From the NCBI GenBank assembly GCA_025331565.1, contig JAFREQ010000131.1, positions 587,001 through 651,000 on the forward strand: a stretch of 64,000 nt of DNA, in the 5' to 3' direction. The notes under the pieces were generated by a model. The model had not been told where the DNA came from and did not search any database. It worked only from the letters and a program-made list of their open reading frames with translations. A program made the position numbers and the translations under genes. This stretch comes from Holacanthus passer. Its lineage: Eukaryota > Chordata > Actinopteri > Pomacanthidae. Below are positions 10,135 through 22,146 of the stretch, in pieces (positions within the stretch are counted from its first letter, which is position 1; every line of letters starts with the position of its first letter).

Positions 10135-10405
10135 TGTTTAGCCATGCAGATAGTTTCATTTTGTCCTGCGTTTGAGATATTTGCTGCTGATATTTCTGCC
10201 TCTACAATGGAGATGAATATAATTTATATTTTTTTTAAATTCAGGCAGTGTCTTTTCAGAAACATTGTCCTGGTTACTCTGGGTAATCTACAGATATTAC
10301 TCTTAACTGCTTTCATTGGGACTATTTTCTACCAGAGAAATAGTCCCTGTGAAACTATAATTATAATTTTTATAATACAAATTCCTTTCACCTCCACAAA
10401 ATCTG
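10135..10405 (+). repeat. Dispersed repeat family A, copy 1
   Basis: Contains the ordered landmarks TAGCCATGCAGATA, TTTGAGATAT, TCTGCCTC, ACAATGGAG, AACATTGTCC, GGTTACTC and TTTCTACCAGAG. These recur in the same order at 19555-19830 and, truncated, at 16820-17000. It has no open frame. I recognise it as common teleost interspersed text but cannot name the family. Confidence 0.65.
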
Positions 10406-10734
10406 GATGAATATGATAGATGATAGATGAAAATGATAACACACTGTCACCAAAGACTGTCTCACACCAGATGCAGTGATAATGCAGTGTAAGCAGACAC
10501 CACCATGGCTGAAAACTGCCACTAACGGCCACTAGATGGTGGCTCCTAAAATTCTCCAATTGCACAGGATTCCACTCAAAATACCCCAACTTGTCTTCTA
10601 GTGAGGCTCTAAGCTGACTCCTTTTATACGTCCTGGTGACAACTTGATCACCCGACACTTCCCCTCAGCTCTACAGGGCATTTTAGTCTTTCAGCTCATG
10701 TACATTTTTTGTTTTTGTTCTCTCTTAGCACTTT

Positions 10735-11115
10735 CATCAGCTCCATTTCCAGACGCAGGCGATTATTTTTAGTGAAAAGGGTCTGATAAAGCCACTGTAC
10801 ACCAACTAACACCAACCTAGCTCCAAACAACAGACAGACACAGTTAACAACTAGCTGGTTGGAAAATTTAGCTGCTCTAAGAGAATGAATAGTAGACTGA
10901 GATTATGTTCATACTAATACAGTACATACAGCATTTTAAAATGAAATTAAAATAGCGTTAGCAGCGTTTCCAATAGTAAAATGCTGGAGTGGTGTGGAGG
11001 CGTAAACGTTGCAAAAGTGATGTGCGAAGTGATGTGTTAGTGTGGATGTGGCCTGACATCTATCAGACAAACTACTCCAAATAAATGCTGATGTTGCTCA
11101 TGTCTGCTGGGTGTG
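10735..11115 (+). repeat. Dispersed repeat family B, copy 1 (with an internal insertion)
   Basis: Decayed copy of the repeat seen better at 32690-33060 and 42930-43240. Shared landmarks are a phrase like CCACTGTACACC, AACAGACAGACA, TTTAGCTGCTCTAAGAG and, after an interruption at about 10885-11070, AATGCTGATGTTGCTC...TGTCTGCTGG. The interrupting piece (GTGGATGTGGCCTGAC and ATGCTGGAGTGG) resembles another dispersed repeat, so this looks like nested insertion. Confidence 0.45.
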
Positions 11116-13132
11116 TGTGTAAAAGATCCAGATACATTTGTAACAATATGGTACACTGTGATTCAAAGCACACGTGATACCATTTAATTAATTATAAAAG
11201 TCTAACTACAATAGATAAGCCTTTTCTTCTTCCACACAAACAGTAGTCAACACACGCAGTGATACACTGGATAACGTTTTGTCCTGTCCCTAAGGAGGAG
11301 GAAATTTTCACTCAAATGCTGCTGACTGTTTTCACAGTTCCTGGTATAGTGTCGTCCTCCTGAACTTGACTTCTGATTTTGTCTTCAGTAACTGGGATGG
11401 AGGGGGGGCAGTTAGAAGTAGCATTAGCTGCTAACCAGCTAACGTGGGAATGTTGTGAGGCAGGTATGTGTGGGGAGTCGGGAGCATAGCAAGGCAGCAG
11501 GAGAGAAACAGGCTGCACTCACCAGAGAGACAGGGAGAGAGCGTGTTATTTTGAAATATCAATTTTGGCTCGTAAAAAAATGTATTATCTGAATTTCATG
11601 CATCATCTGGGATCACATCTGTGGCTGTGTATCAGTCCTTGTATTGTTTTTTAAATTCATATCGGTTGATGCCCCCAAGTGGCCAAAAATGAATGAATGC
11701 AGCTTTAAATAGAAGTGTGTTTTGAAGGCGTTTGGTACATGGACAGGTGTGTCAGCCTAGTCACAGTCAGCTGGGGTGGTTTCCTCATGCTTTGACTAAA
11801 TTATGTATTTTTGGCTCCAGATGACAGATGGTTACGTTTAATCTTAATCCTTCACAAACCTGTCTGTGATATCACAGATAATGTCATTGTGTATTCTTTT
11901 ACAGAATACATGGCAACAGCTGACCAGTCATGGTGGGGTATCATGCATAAACAAAGATACGTTTCACATGACTTCACAGTAGGTTGATGTGTTCTACTGA
12001 TAGTTCTACTTCCTCAAACTGAGCAACCTGACAACCTGAGTATTCATAACCCTTATTGTCAGTGTTGGATGTTGGAATAGTAACTGATGAACAATACAAT
12101 TTTTAATAATCACAGTGTCAGCGATAATCTAATTGTACAGGTGGCTGAATAAGTGGAATGAATACAGGATGATAGGATGTGAAAGAGAACACAAACAAGT
12201 TGTGTGTATGAGTCTGAGCAATACCACAGTTGTTGCCTCTGCAGGTTTAATCATAGGTTCAGATGGCTGCCAAGTGAGTGCAATAACCTGTGTTGAACCT
12301 GTAGAGGCCAGTGCAGCACTAGTTTTCTGCCCAGTGTGATTAGTGCTTTGTTACTGTTTCCAAATTCTCCTTCTGAGGTGGGACAGTGCTTCTACAGCCT
12401 GCAAAGTGCAACGAGATATTTATTTTCATGCAGGATGAACTAGAAGTGGAGCTCCCTCTGGATAAGACCAAGACCACGCTGAGGGATGGCTGAAGGATGC
12501 CTGCTTGTAATGGTCTCTATGAATGATGAATGTATGATGCAGAGCAGGACACACACTCATCTTTTCTTCCAGTGGAGGTAGCTGTTTGCAAAGAGGAGCA
12601 CACCCCAGAGGGTCCCTGTGATGAAACAGATTTCCTTTAGTTTAATACATAATGATCACTGTTCACTAGATAAAGGGTTGTTGGAGGCACTGGAAGAAGA
12701 AGGAAGAGCATTCCCACACTGCAGTCGTGCTATATTCATTTACTGAGGAAAACTTTCAGTAAGGAATCTTCTTCAACCCATGAATGAATGGTTTAGGAAC
12801 AAGAGCCCGCTTTCTCAAGTGCAGTGAGTTTTTAAAAAAAAAATCAAATTTATAGTAATGTATGGTAATAATACATGGATAGCCACATTATGAGAGCACT
12901 GATGTGTACCATAAGAATAATATCTGGATCCTCGCTGGAGCTTTATTCTTCTTCTTTATTCTTCTCTAATTTGCTGAGAGACTGTGTCACATGTCAATTT
13001 AAAGGGTTCACCCACGTGACAGACAAACACATTTTTTCACTTACCTCTTGTGGTATGTAGCTATGCACTAGATAGGTTAGGCTTTATTTGTTTAGGTATT
13101 GCGATATCGGTCTCCTCTCTGATTTCTGCCGG

Positions 13133-13165
13133 CAATCTAGAAACAGTGTCCCTGTTTCTAGATTG
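13133..13165. repeat. Perfect 14-bp inverted repeat (hairpin)
   Basis: CAATCTAGAAACAG at 13133-13146, a 5-base loop TGTCC, then CTGTTTCTAGATTG at 13152-13165. All 14 stem positions are complementary. No T-run typical of a Pol III or bacterial terminator follows. Its meaning is unknown. Confidence 0.9.
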
Positions 13166-13239
13166 ACCTTGCAGTTTTATAACTACTTTCTAACAAAGAA
13201 AGAGTTCCTAAGAAGGGAGTTGATAAGTATCTGCATTAC

Positions 13240-13420
13240 AGAATGACACTCAGGTATATGCTATATGGAGTCAGGATATGATTAGCCTAGCTTAGCATAA
13301 ATACTGGAAGCAGAGAGAAACAGCTAGCTTGTCTCTGTCCAAACTTTAAAAATACACCTTCTAAACACTTCTAAAGCTCAGTAGAACATACTGTATCTCA
13401 TTTTTTTAATCTGTTCTTCA
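13240..13420 (+). repeat. Decayed single arm of the 4974-5603 MITE family
   Basis: Contains TTAGCCTAGCTTAGCATAAA, TACTGGAAGCAGAGAGAAAC, AGCTAGCTTGTCTCTGTCCA and TCTAAAGCTCA in the same order as the MITE arms. The rest of the element is not evident. Confidence 0.6.
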
Positions 13421-14280
13421 AGAAATGGTTCCAATGTGTAGCTCACCCTAAAACCATAATTTGTCGCTTTTACATTTCAGTTAGTATACAGGCTAAACAA
13501 ATGAGCTACGTGTCAAATAATTAGCTTTATGTTTGATCAGATAGAATTATTTGAATTATTGCTCAAAAAGTTCACAGTTGGACTGTTTGTTTAGTCTGTG
13601 TTTATTTGCTCCGCAGTCAAAGTACCAACTGCACAGACATTAGTTGTAGTAAACTAGCAACTTACTCAATGGCCGCATGTGTGTGTGCCTGTGTGTTTGT
13701 GTGGCAGCTCAGACAGCCTAGTCTCACTCAATTTTTCCTCTGGCCCCTCTGAGAAGTAGATTTATAAAGCTCCAGGAAACTGCACAGATTTTTTGCTCAA
13801 TTTGAATTATTTTTATCTTGGATGCATCTTTGCTTGAATCCTCGACAGTGAGTTTATGTCTGTTGACCCTTGTGACTTTGTATGCATTGTCTGTCTGAAC
13901 ATACTTTCAGAGGGGTTGGGATTTGAATATTTTTTTATTGGATAATTTTTTTCAAAACCTTTGAAATAATCACTATTTTTTGAAATTTTCATGGAAAAGT
14001 AGGTGAAAAAAATGTGCTTTATGTCAGTCACAATTTTGACCATTGGGATAGTGTGTTCTATACTGTACTAACATATGTCTCAAATGCAGGCATCAAAATT
14101 CTTACATTACATACATACATCCCAGCTCAGTCATTAACACATTTAAAAGTCTGTCACTGGCAATCTTTAGCATTGCCACTAGAATGCTCTATCACATTCT
14201 AGTGTGATTACAAATCAAAAACCTTACACAACACTGATATGAACACTGAGAGCAAAGACAAAACACAACTATCAATATAT

Positions 14281-14340
14281 TTCAACATTGTAACTTTATT
14301 GTAACATACATCGAACATTGTAACTTTAGTGCAACATGTA
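14281..14340. repeat. Tandem duplication of a 30-bp unit
   Basis: Two adjacent 30-base units share the core AACATTGTAACTTTA and then G(T/C)AACAT. About 24 of 30 positions match. Confidence 0.8.
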
Positions 14341-14479
14341 TTGAAAAATGAATATCGTAAATGTATTGAGCCATTTGATCAACATTTGCTAAGAATGCAT
14401 TAAGCAAGAATGAAAGTCGGAGGTTCAAAGACTATCAGATACTGTTATAGTACAAACCAAACACGATGCCAATTAGCAA

Positions 14480-15250
14480 TCTGGCAGCATTATTCCCAAT
14501 ACTGGAAGAGCGGTGCCCAGAAAACCAAAGTCTTTGGGTTCTGTGGGGAGTGTAAGGATATAGAATAATTTCTCTTCATTAGTTGCAGTCCTCAATTTGG
14601 TAAGCTTTCCTTCCTTCCCCTTTCTGCTAGGGGGCTAGGGAAGCCCATAGAACGCCAAAGAACCGGTCCCTTTGTAATTCAGTGGATGGCTGTGTGTGCA
14701 CTCTTTGCCGTGAGCAACAGTTATTTACTATGAACCAGGAATTCCTTGCTCACATTGATTACGTTTCTGTCCTGACCCCATCAGGGCCATGTGAGGTGGG
14801 TTGCCTTTTTCGTCTCTGATTTTTCTGTCTTTGATACTGAGGGTTTGTCCTCGGGGTCGTCTTCAGGTCATGTGGTGGAGGTGTGTGTCCGGTTGTTGCC
14901 CCTGTCGGACACCTGCCCGTTCAGGCCTCAGGATTCCTCCCTTCATCCTCTCTCCCTGACGGCTTCTCAAGGTGGGTCTCCAAGGCATGGCATCCATCCT
15001 TGCCTGTGCTTCTAGTTGCATCGTCCACTGCAGACCAGATGCCTCTGTCCCCACCTACCCCTCTACCTGTGAGACGCACCTGCTCTGCCTTCTTCAAGGG
15101 CTTGATGGACTTGATGTGTCGGCAGCTTCATGTTGGTTGCCCTCCGGTACTCAAGTCTCTGTCTGCTTCGTGGAGTGGCAGGTCAAGTTAGGTAGAACAA
15201 GAACTATGTATGTGTGTAAGTATGTGTATACCTAGATGCACTATGTTATC
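14480..15250. other. GC-richer unassigned block
   Basis: Base composition rises well above the flanks, and open frames of 70-100 codons exist on both strands. None has a domain I recognise and they overlap one another, so I do not call a gene. It could be a decayed retroelement segment. What is seen is only composition and open frames. Confidence 0.3.
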
Positions 15251-16819
15251 CCGCCTAATATTTCCATCAACATGTTTACTCATTATTATTGCAAGTTATT
15301 GCAAATATGTATCTCAGTTCTAGACAATTTAAAGATGTGTACTAAAGGTCTGTTTTCTTTATGTGAACACATTATTTTTTTTGGGAGCTCTAACGCAGCC
15401 ATCCTCTTCTCATGGTGCAACCAGGAAGTAAACAGCTCTGGTCATGTGACAATTTACTCTAAACATGTGACACTGCACATATTTTATTGAGGCTCTTTTT
15501 TACTTCAATATTAGATGGAAATGCATTAATACATCATGAAATGTCACTTTTAGAGCATCCTATTTAAAAATGCTCACTTTATTATTGATTTGAAACATTA
15601 ACATAGTGTTTGATAAAATCACAATCGATCACATTGTGACAGTTGTGGGTTTAGTTTTTGTTCATGCAACCGAATGAAAGAATTTTTTATCACAATTCAT
15701 TACATGCACATAGCTACATGTACATATAGTTACATACTCCCTCCTACCTGTACTCATATATCAATATATACAGTTAATACAACCAGCCCCTTCCCATAAA
15801 AGTAAACCCTAAACCCACATGGAATTGATATTAGCACAGTTTCACAAAACATACTGATTTTATTCCATTACCATGCTTTCTTTCACTCCCCACATTCTTC
15901 CATGATATTGATGGCTCTTTCTTTTTTCAGGCTTTCCTCGTTGTATCTGCACTCCCCTGTTCGCAGCCATCCTCCCACCCTCGCCCACCTCCTCCCCTCA
16001 TCTTTTCAGCCTCACTGCTCGATTGTCTCTGGATCCTTTTACCACTCCTCTGCTTACTGTACCGACATCCTCTTATTTTTCACCCCTCAGTTTCTTCCTA
16101 AGCATGTTTATTTCTCTCTCTGTAGCTTGGAGAGGGAGTGCAGCATTGCAACACAGTTGCAGGTGTCAGCAAAGCAGATGCTGTTTTCGCTTCCTCTGCA
16201 TGCATGGTCAGCACAGGAGACCATAGAGGTATCTGTCTGTGCTGCTGCCACAGTCCTGTATCCATACCTACAATTATTTCTCCAATGCTTTCCTGCTTCC
16301 CTGTTCAATGTCTCGACATCTATCCTTGTGTTATCTGTTTCTTTATCTTCTACAGCTAGTGACTAATTACTGCTCTTCTCACCAGCCTCTCTACCAGCTG
16401 TTCTGTGCAGTCTTGTTGAAGAGCAATTGTTTGTAGCAGATCTTTCAGAAATTAGATTTTAGCAATGTATTCCAAGAAAGAAGGCAATAAACTGTAGAGA
16501 AAATGAACAGTATAATGATTTATTGATGAAGACTTGAGTCAGTTTCTCCTTCAGTGAAGCTTGGGGGGGACTATCAAGCCTGGTTTTTCCATCCAATCCC
16601 GTACATCCGTCACATAAAATATATCAGATGCTAGTTACTGGATTTTAATGATGCTTTGGGGAATAATGCGTATCAGTGATCAACCTGACTCTGGGTTATT
16701 GAATGGGAGGTGACATATTTATTGTGTGCATGTCTTCGTGAGCAACTGCCAATTAAGGTAAAATAAGATACATTATGTAATTTGGGTTGATACACCCAAA
16801 GTACACTAAATCATATTTC

Positions 16820-17000
16820 ACTTACCATAAGTAATATCTAGCCATGCAGATACTGCAGTTTTTGTTTTATCTGTCCAGGGTTTGAAATATCTGCCTCCAA
16901 TTTAATGGAGGTGAATGGTGAATGATTAAAGATATGAACAGCAACATCCCTATCCATTAGCAGTGGCACCAACACTGTTGTTACCCAGTTGCTTTTGCTA
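16820..17000 (+). repeat. Dispersed repeat family A, copy 2 (truncated)
   Basis: Starts TCACTTACCATAAGTAATAT and then repeats the family landmarks TAGCCATGCAGATA, TTTGAAATATCTGCCTCC and AATGGAGGTGAATGG. The 3' half seen in copies at 10135 and 19555 is missing. Confidence 0.65.
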
Positions 17001-17539
17001 ACTAATATTAGAAATTGTATTGACAAAAGGCATAGCCACAATCATGGTGCAGCATGGCACAGGCTGAAAGAGGGGCGGGAGCATGATGAATACATTATTA
17101 GAAGGAGAACTGCAGTATCAGCAGGTGGAGTTTTAATGATGGTGAGCTCCAGTAATGGCCAATCACATCAGCTCTTCTAATCCCCTTTGAAGGAGTCACT
17201 GCAACGGCCCTGAAAATTCTGCTCATGCTGCCATTTATGAGTTTCTGCATGCTCTGCCACACCCTAACTACTACACTTCAGAAGGCGCCATTTCACAGCT
17301 GGGTGTGGTCTCAAGTGTGATCATTCACACCTGGCCACACCCAGTTGTGATGTTAGGTGTGGCCAGGATGCAACACATTAAACCGTTCAACCTACAGAGG
17401 TCAGTGCTTTCACCATATGCAAGACCGAGATCTAGTGTTAAGTTACTCCTTGAAAGCAGCAGACAGTTTTAAGCTGCTAGTCGTAGTTTTTTCAGAAAGG
17501 CCTGTTTGATAGCTTAAGATCCCACACACTAGCGCTAAA

Positions 17540-17730
17540 GAGCTAACTTTCACTAACAAGATAAACTAAGGTGGCCATAGTAAACATAATCACTGTTAAA
17601 CATCAGCATATTAGCATTGTCATTGTTAGCATGTTACAATCTTGACATTAGCATTTAGCCCAAACTAAGTGCAACCACACAGAGCTCTTAGCATGGCTGT
17701 AGTCTTACACTATTCTTACACCAAAATTAG
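17540..17730 (+). repeat. Dispersed repeat family C, copy 1
   Basis: Has the landmark phrases AGCTAACTTTCAC, GTGGCCATAGTAAACAT, CATATTAGCATTGTCATTG, TTAGCATGTTA and AGCATGGCTGTAGTCTTA. The same order occurs at 23495-23885 and, reversed, at 28480-28790. It is a recognisable teleost dispersed repeat with the recurrent TTAGCATG(T/C)T motif and no coding capacity. Confidence 0.65.
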
Positions 17731-18794
17731 CATGTTTTTCTGGTGTGACACGTCCAGTGTCACGAACATGCCAGGAAACAGGGAGCAGTAGAAAGCAGCA
17801 CAGATGCCTGTGACAATGTTACGGCATTGTGCTGTAAAGTCACAAAGTGTAGTCGATGAAGCAGATAAATACCCATGACTAATGAAAAGTCATTTGATTT
17901 GGGAATGAATGCCGATTGTACCCTTTCCCACTGACGACAAAAGCCAGGTGTGAGTGGGTTTTTGTCTAGTGTGAAAAGGGTACTAGTCTTACAAATTAAC
18001 ATTGTGCATGTACATGCTGACAGGAGTTCTTTCTCTCTTGAAAATTAAATTCAACATCATCTGCCCATGAAAACATATTTGGAATGCTATTCAATCATTT
18101 TGGGGTGCTACACATTATATTAGTATATTGTCAGATCTGACCTGGGGGTCATCTAGGCTAGAACTCGCACTGCATAGTTTTTCTTTTGCAATGAGAGATC
18201 ATTGGCACCATTATGGGTGTGCTCACTTTCAGTTTGACGCCCAGAGAAAGTGGTTTAGATAATCTGTATAAACTGCTGGTTTATAACCTGTAGGATCGTC
18301 TGACTGCTTGCATTTGTTGCCCCCATGAACCTATTTTTAGTGATGTTGCTGCATTCCCAGAGCTCAGCAATTACTTACAAAACAATGTTATTGTAACCAA
18401 TATAACCAATTGCCAGAGCACCACCTTCAGGACAAAGCTCATATTTTTAGCCCCACTACCAGTAAAGCTCCCATATTGCGGGGCAAAATGAACACTGCAC
18501 ATTAACTCTCTTACTGTCTGAAAACCCTTTGTCTTTCTCCTGTCCTTTATCTCCATCTGTCTTCCACAAGATGCGCATTCCATTTTTTTGTCCAGTATTT
18601 ATCCTCCCACCACTATCTGCACTGAATCCCACTTTTTCTTAAACTTGCGTTCTCCCTGTCCCTTCTTTTTGAGAGAGTTCTGTTCATTATACACAGTAAA
18701 AACATAAAAAGGTTCTTTCCCTGCTGCCAGTAGAAAGAAAAATCTGTTTTCTTTTTCCTTTTTGTTTCTGTCTGGGTCCCTGCTGCTTTGCTCT

Positions 18795-18850
18795 GCTGCT
18801 CCCCTCCCTCCCTCCCTCCCTCTTTCCCCTCCTCCCTCCCTTCCTCTGCT
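18795..18850. repeat. Polypyrimidine tract with G-quadruplex motif on the minus strand
   Basis: CCCCTCCCTCCCTCCCTCCC and further CCT runs. The minus strand reads five GGG runs separated by single A, a canonical one-base-loop quadruplex motif. Small open frames on both strands here are composition artefacts. Confidence 0.8.
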
Positions 18851-18957
18851 TTGCTGGCTCTGCTTTCATTCCAGCCTCCTCCCCCCTCTGCTTCTCCATC
18901 CCTCTGTCTTCCCTCTGGAGAATAGGGGTCATTGCACAAATGATTACTCAGACCCCG

Positions 18958-18971
18958 GTCACCATGGCAAT
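18958..18971. promoter_or_regulatory. RFX X-box-like site
   Basis: GTCACCATGGCAAT fits the RFX consensus GTNRCC, a two-base spacer (AT), then RGYAAC at all but the last position. It lies about 110 bp from the polypyrimidine tract in an unusually unique part of the interval. Function is inferred only. Confidence 0.35.
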
Positions 18972-19554
18972 GCTGCCATGTAACGGGCGACAGGCATGCA
19001 TCGAGCACAGTAAAGATGCCGATTAGTAAGCTGGCGATGGAGAAAGCAAGCGCTGCCTTTGTGTAGCTCCGTTTTGCCTACATTTTTTTTTTCAAGCAGC
19101 CTCTGTTTGTCTGTGTGTCTCCAGCTAACTGGGGTGGAGGGAATGAAGGAGGGGAGCAGTGGAACAGAAAGAAAGCCTGCAAACATTCTGCTCACAGCCC
19201 TCCAGCTTTGTCTCCCTTTCTTGCTCGCCTTCTGTGTCTGAATGGAGACTGCTGTTGGTTTATTTCAGCAGCCGTTCAGAAACGGTTCTAACGGTTCTGT
19301 GAGCATAAATCAAATCTACACTGAACGGTTAGCCAGAATCTAGACTTTCCAGGTACGGTTGAAAACATGTACATGTAGGATAAGACTTTTAAAAATTAAT
19401 TATTTGTTCTAGTACAACAATAATTTCTCTTTATGAGTTGCTCTCCTTGTTTTTGTAAGCCTTGCTGCCCCTTTTCTGTAGCCCATAGAAGCCCATAGAT
19501 CCAGTCCATTTCTAAAGGTAAGAATTTAGTCAGATTTCGAAAAAAGCATGTTTT

Positions 19555-19830
19555 CTCCCTTACCTCTCGGCGTATGTAGCCATGCAGATATTTTTAGTTT
19601 TATTTTGGCAGGTTTTGAGATATCTACCTTTGAGATTTCTGCCTCCACCCCAATACAATGGAGGGGACTGAGATTTCATTTATGATATGCACAGGACTGC
19701 AAAATTAGATTTAAAAGAATTCAAAAACATTGTCCACAAATGTCCCGGTTAGTCAGGATACTCCACAAAAGAGACAATAACTTTCAGGAGTTACTTTCTA
19801 CCAAAGACACAGATAACTGAAATGAAACCA
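19555..19830 (+). repeat. Dispersed repeat family A, copy 3
   Basis: The most complete copy: CTTACCTCTCGGCGTATG, TAGCCATGCAGATA, TTTTGAGATATCTACC, ATACAATGGAGGGGACTG, AACATTGTCC, GGTTAGTCAGGATA, TTTCAGGAGTTACTTTCTAC. Colinear with 10135-10405. Confidence 0.7.
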
Positions 19831-19899
19831 GAATCATTCAGGTCCTGTCCTATGTGAAATAACCTAGATAAACACTCTGCATGACTGGGTACCATTTAC

Positions 19900-20180
19900 C
19901 TCATACAAAAATATTTTTACATTTTAATCTCTCATAATCATCTTATTGTATTTGCACACTTTGCCACTTTTGCTAGTGTCTAGCAATCACATTACATTAA
20001 CATTACGATGCCTGTATGGCAAGTTTAGCACTTACATTCCATAACCTTCACAAACTAACGTGGTGGACTCCTTTTATCAGAATTGACTTGCTTTCAGAGC
20101 CAGCCTCAAGTGGCCATTTGAGGAACTGCAGTTTTTGGCTGTTTGCGTTGGCTTCATTTTTCATCCATTGAGGTTGCTGC
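19900..20180 (+). repeat. Dispersed repeat family D, copy 1
   Basis: Shares ordered phrases with 31470-32010: TTATTGTATTTGCACAC, CATGGCAAGTTTA-like text, ACGTGGTGGAC, GGAGCCAG-like text, and CTCAAGTGGCCATTTGAGG followed by AACT(G/A)CAGTTTTTGGC. No open frame. Confidence 0.7.
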
Positions 20181-20522
20181 TTGGTCTGAAATCACTCGCA
20201 TTAACTATATAGTCCACTATATTTGCCCTCCATCATTTTATACGCACATCTGAATTCTGAGCGTGAAGTTTACACATGATATAGTGGCTACTTACTACTA
20301 GTGGCCACTACTTTCTGTTAACAATCCCACAATGTGCTGTGTTTTAGAAATACTGTTGTATGCCAGACAATGGAATGAAATGTCTTGGAGGATGAACTCT
20401 GGACTCTAAAGCCTTGGGAATGGAAAGTGAGGACATTTTGGCCAGTCATCACTTTTGGATAGCCTTTCGGGCTAGGGAATGCATTGTATCAATCACGGTA
20501 CTCACAAGTATAGAAGTACAAG

Positions 20523-20523
<1 letters not shown>

Positions 20524-20576
<53 letters not shown>
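20524..20576. repeat. (GT)n microsatellite
   Basis: About 26 uninterrupted TG dinucleotides. Confidence 0.98.
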
Positions 20577-20577
<1 letters not shown>

Positions 20578-21199
20578 GGCTTATGCAAGCCATGTATCAG
20601 ATAACCCCTGAAACTGCCTAAGACACAGAACATTCCCATACTAAGTCAGGACAGTCACTGTTATGTCTAGACAGCTGCTTCTCCCCTTCAGATGGAGACA
20701 GAGATCTGAGTGTCTGAAATTATATGTGTGGAAATATAAGGAATAGCTACAAAGACTAATTTCAAAAAAATAAATCAGTGAAAACCCATATACATATATA
20801 ACATTTGAACATGGCAAATATGTGTAATTAATAACTTTAATAACAATTTTGGTCAAAGCTATGGGGTTATCAAACAATATTCTTAGAGCTCTTCTTATAG
20901 CTACATTAATTATTAACTGTTGTTAAAATGAACTATTGGCTCTTCAGCAGCTAGATGTTTCTTCATTAGCTGGTTGCTAACTGCTAATTTAGGAAATCAG
21001 TAAATGATAATACAATAAACGTAAAACCAAAACAATGAGCTGAAAGAGCCGTAGAGTTGATGATAAACCTTGTGGGTTTACACATATACAAACTCATTTG
21101 ATTCATATTGATTTATTTAGCTTTAAAAGAATCATAGAGGTCTGAGGTGTGTATTAGCAGTCTGTATTAGCTCACTAATGATAGTGCTAGGTTGACTTC

Positions 21200-21480
21200 C
21201 CTCGTCAGTCAGTCCTTCGAAAGTTCCCCCCCAAAAGAGGGGCGGCTGCCTCTCTCCTGAACGTACCAGACAGTGCTATTATCCATGGCCATCTGAGTTG
21301 ATGACAGTCGAACCTTCAACTTGCCATCACAGCTCCTGGTCAAGGAGCCAGCAATGGCGGCTTTTGCCCAAGGCATTTGGGCAGCTGCCAAGGATGTGCT
21401 CCAAGGTTCTTTGACTGGGGCAAAGAGGATTCTTTGGTGCCTCACTGTTGCCCCAGGCATACAGGCAGGATGGACTCAGA
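21200..21480 (-). pseudogene. Relic of a LINE/retroelement-type coding region
   Basis: On the minus strand, in a frame broken by shifts, the segment reads TLEHILGSCPNALGKSRHCW followed by LLDQEL. This matches, from memory, a TLEHIL-S-CP-ALG-GRYRWRHDQVL block in uncharacterised retroelement proteins that occur in many copies in teleost genomes. The open 83-codon frame across the same DNA is in another frame and is not the product. The flanks carry no intact reading frame, so this is a fragment. The exact element family is not certain. Confidence 0.5.
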
Positions 21481-22065
21481 AGCACACGTTACATAGCCTG
21501 GATCATAAAATCCCAATCTTCTGCTCTAGCACAATCTACCACCCAGCTCACTGCTTCCACATACTCACCATCCTGATGGTGCATTGATGAGCTCCATTGA
21601 TCAGGGTTAAATTTAAAATGATCACGCTGTATTGTTGAACATGTTTAAACCTTACAGTATGATAGGAGATGATAATCCTCTTGGATTAAAGAAATACATC
21701 TGACACTGCTCCTGAAAGCTGGTGCAAAAAGAGACAAAGACAAATATCAAAAGACAGTCAAGAAACATTTGTGGTTATGTTCTGAGGTGCTTACCTGTGG
21801 ATATATTTCAAAGGAACATGCAGGGCAATCCATCCAATGTGTGTGAATTTAGAAAATGTGTTGTATTTGGAGAAGTGAAGCAATTTCATGTGCTGCCCTG
21901 GTCCTAGATGGCATTTGACAAAACTAAAGGAACCGTTTCTTTTGTTGCATCATCAGAGCGAGGGGGCAGTGAACCAGCTGGGCCATGGAAGATGTTCTAT
22001 TATGATTCAATTACCCTGAGCGGTCAATGGTGAGTAAGCCACAGCATGAGAGTCTGTCTTGACAG

Positions 22066-22146
22066 TCAGGTGTGGAGGTCATCAGACAAGGAGGCCGACG
22101 TTATGTCCATCAACTTTCCATCTCCAAGGCCATTAGGTCCATACAC
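22066..22146 (-). other. Exon-like segment with strong acceptor (unidentified)
   Basis: Reading the minus strand, a long pyrimidine run (CTCTCCTCTTCTCTTTTC) leads into CTTCAAG at 22147-22153. The following 81 bases are open for 26 codons to TGA (VYGPNGLGDGKLMDITSASL, then SDDLHT). The acceptor is better than most random ones. I know no protein ending this way and found no partner exon. A second frame is also open for about 12 codons. It may be a terminal exon, part of a non-coding RNA, or chance. Confidence 0.2.

Noticed and set aside
15902..16366. 154-codon Ser/Leu/His-rich frame
   Set aside because: C/T-rich sequence with open frames in several registers, no domain, no splice context.
18613..19008. 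131-codon minus-strand Glu/Lys/Gly-rich frame
   Set aside because: Reading of the polypyrimidine tract; composition artefact.
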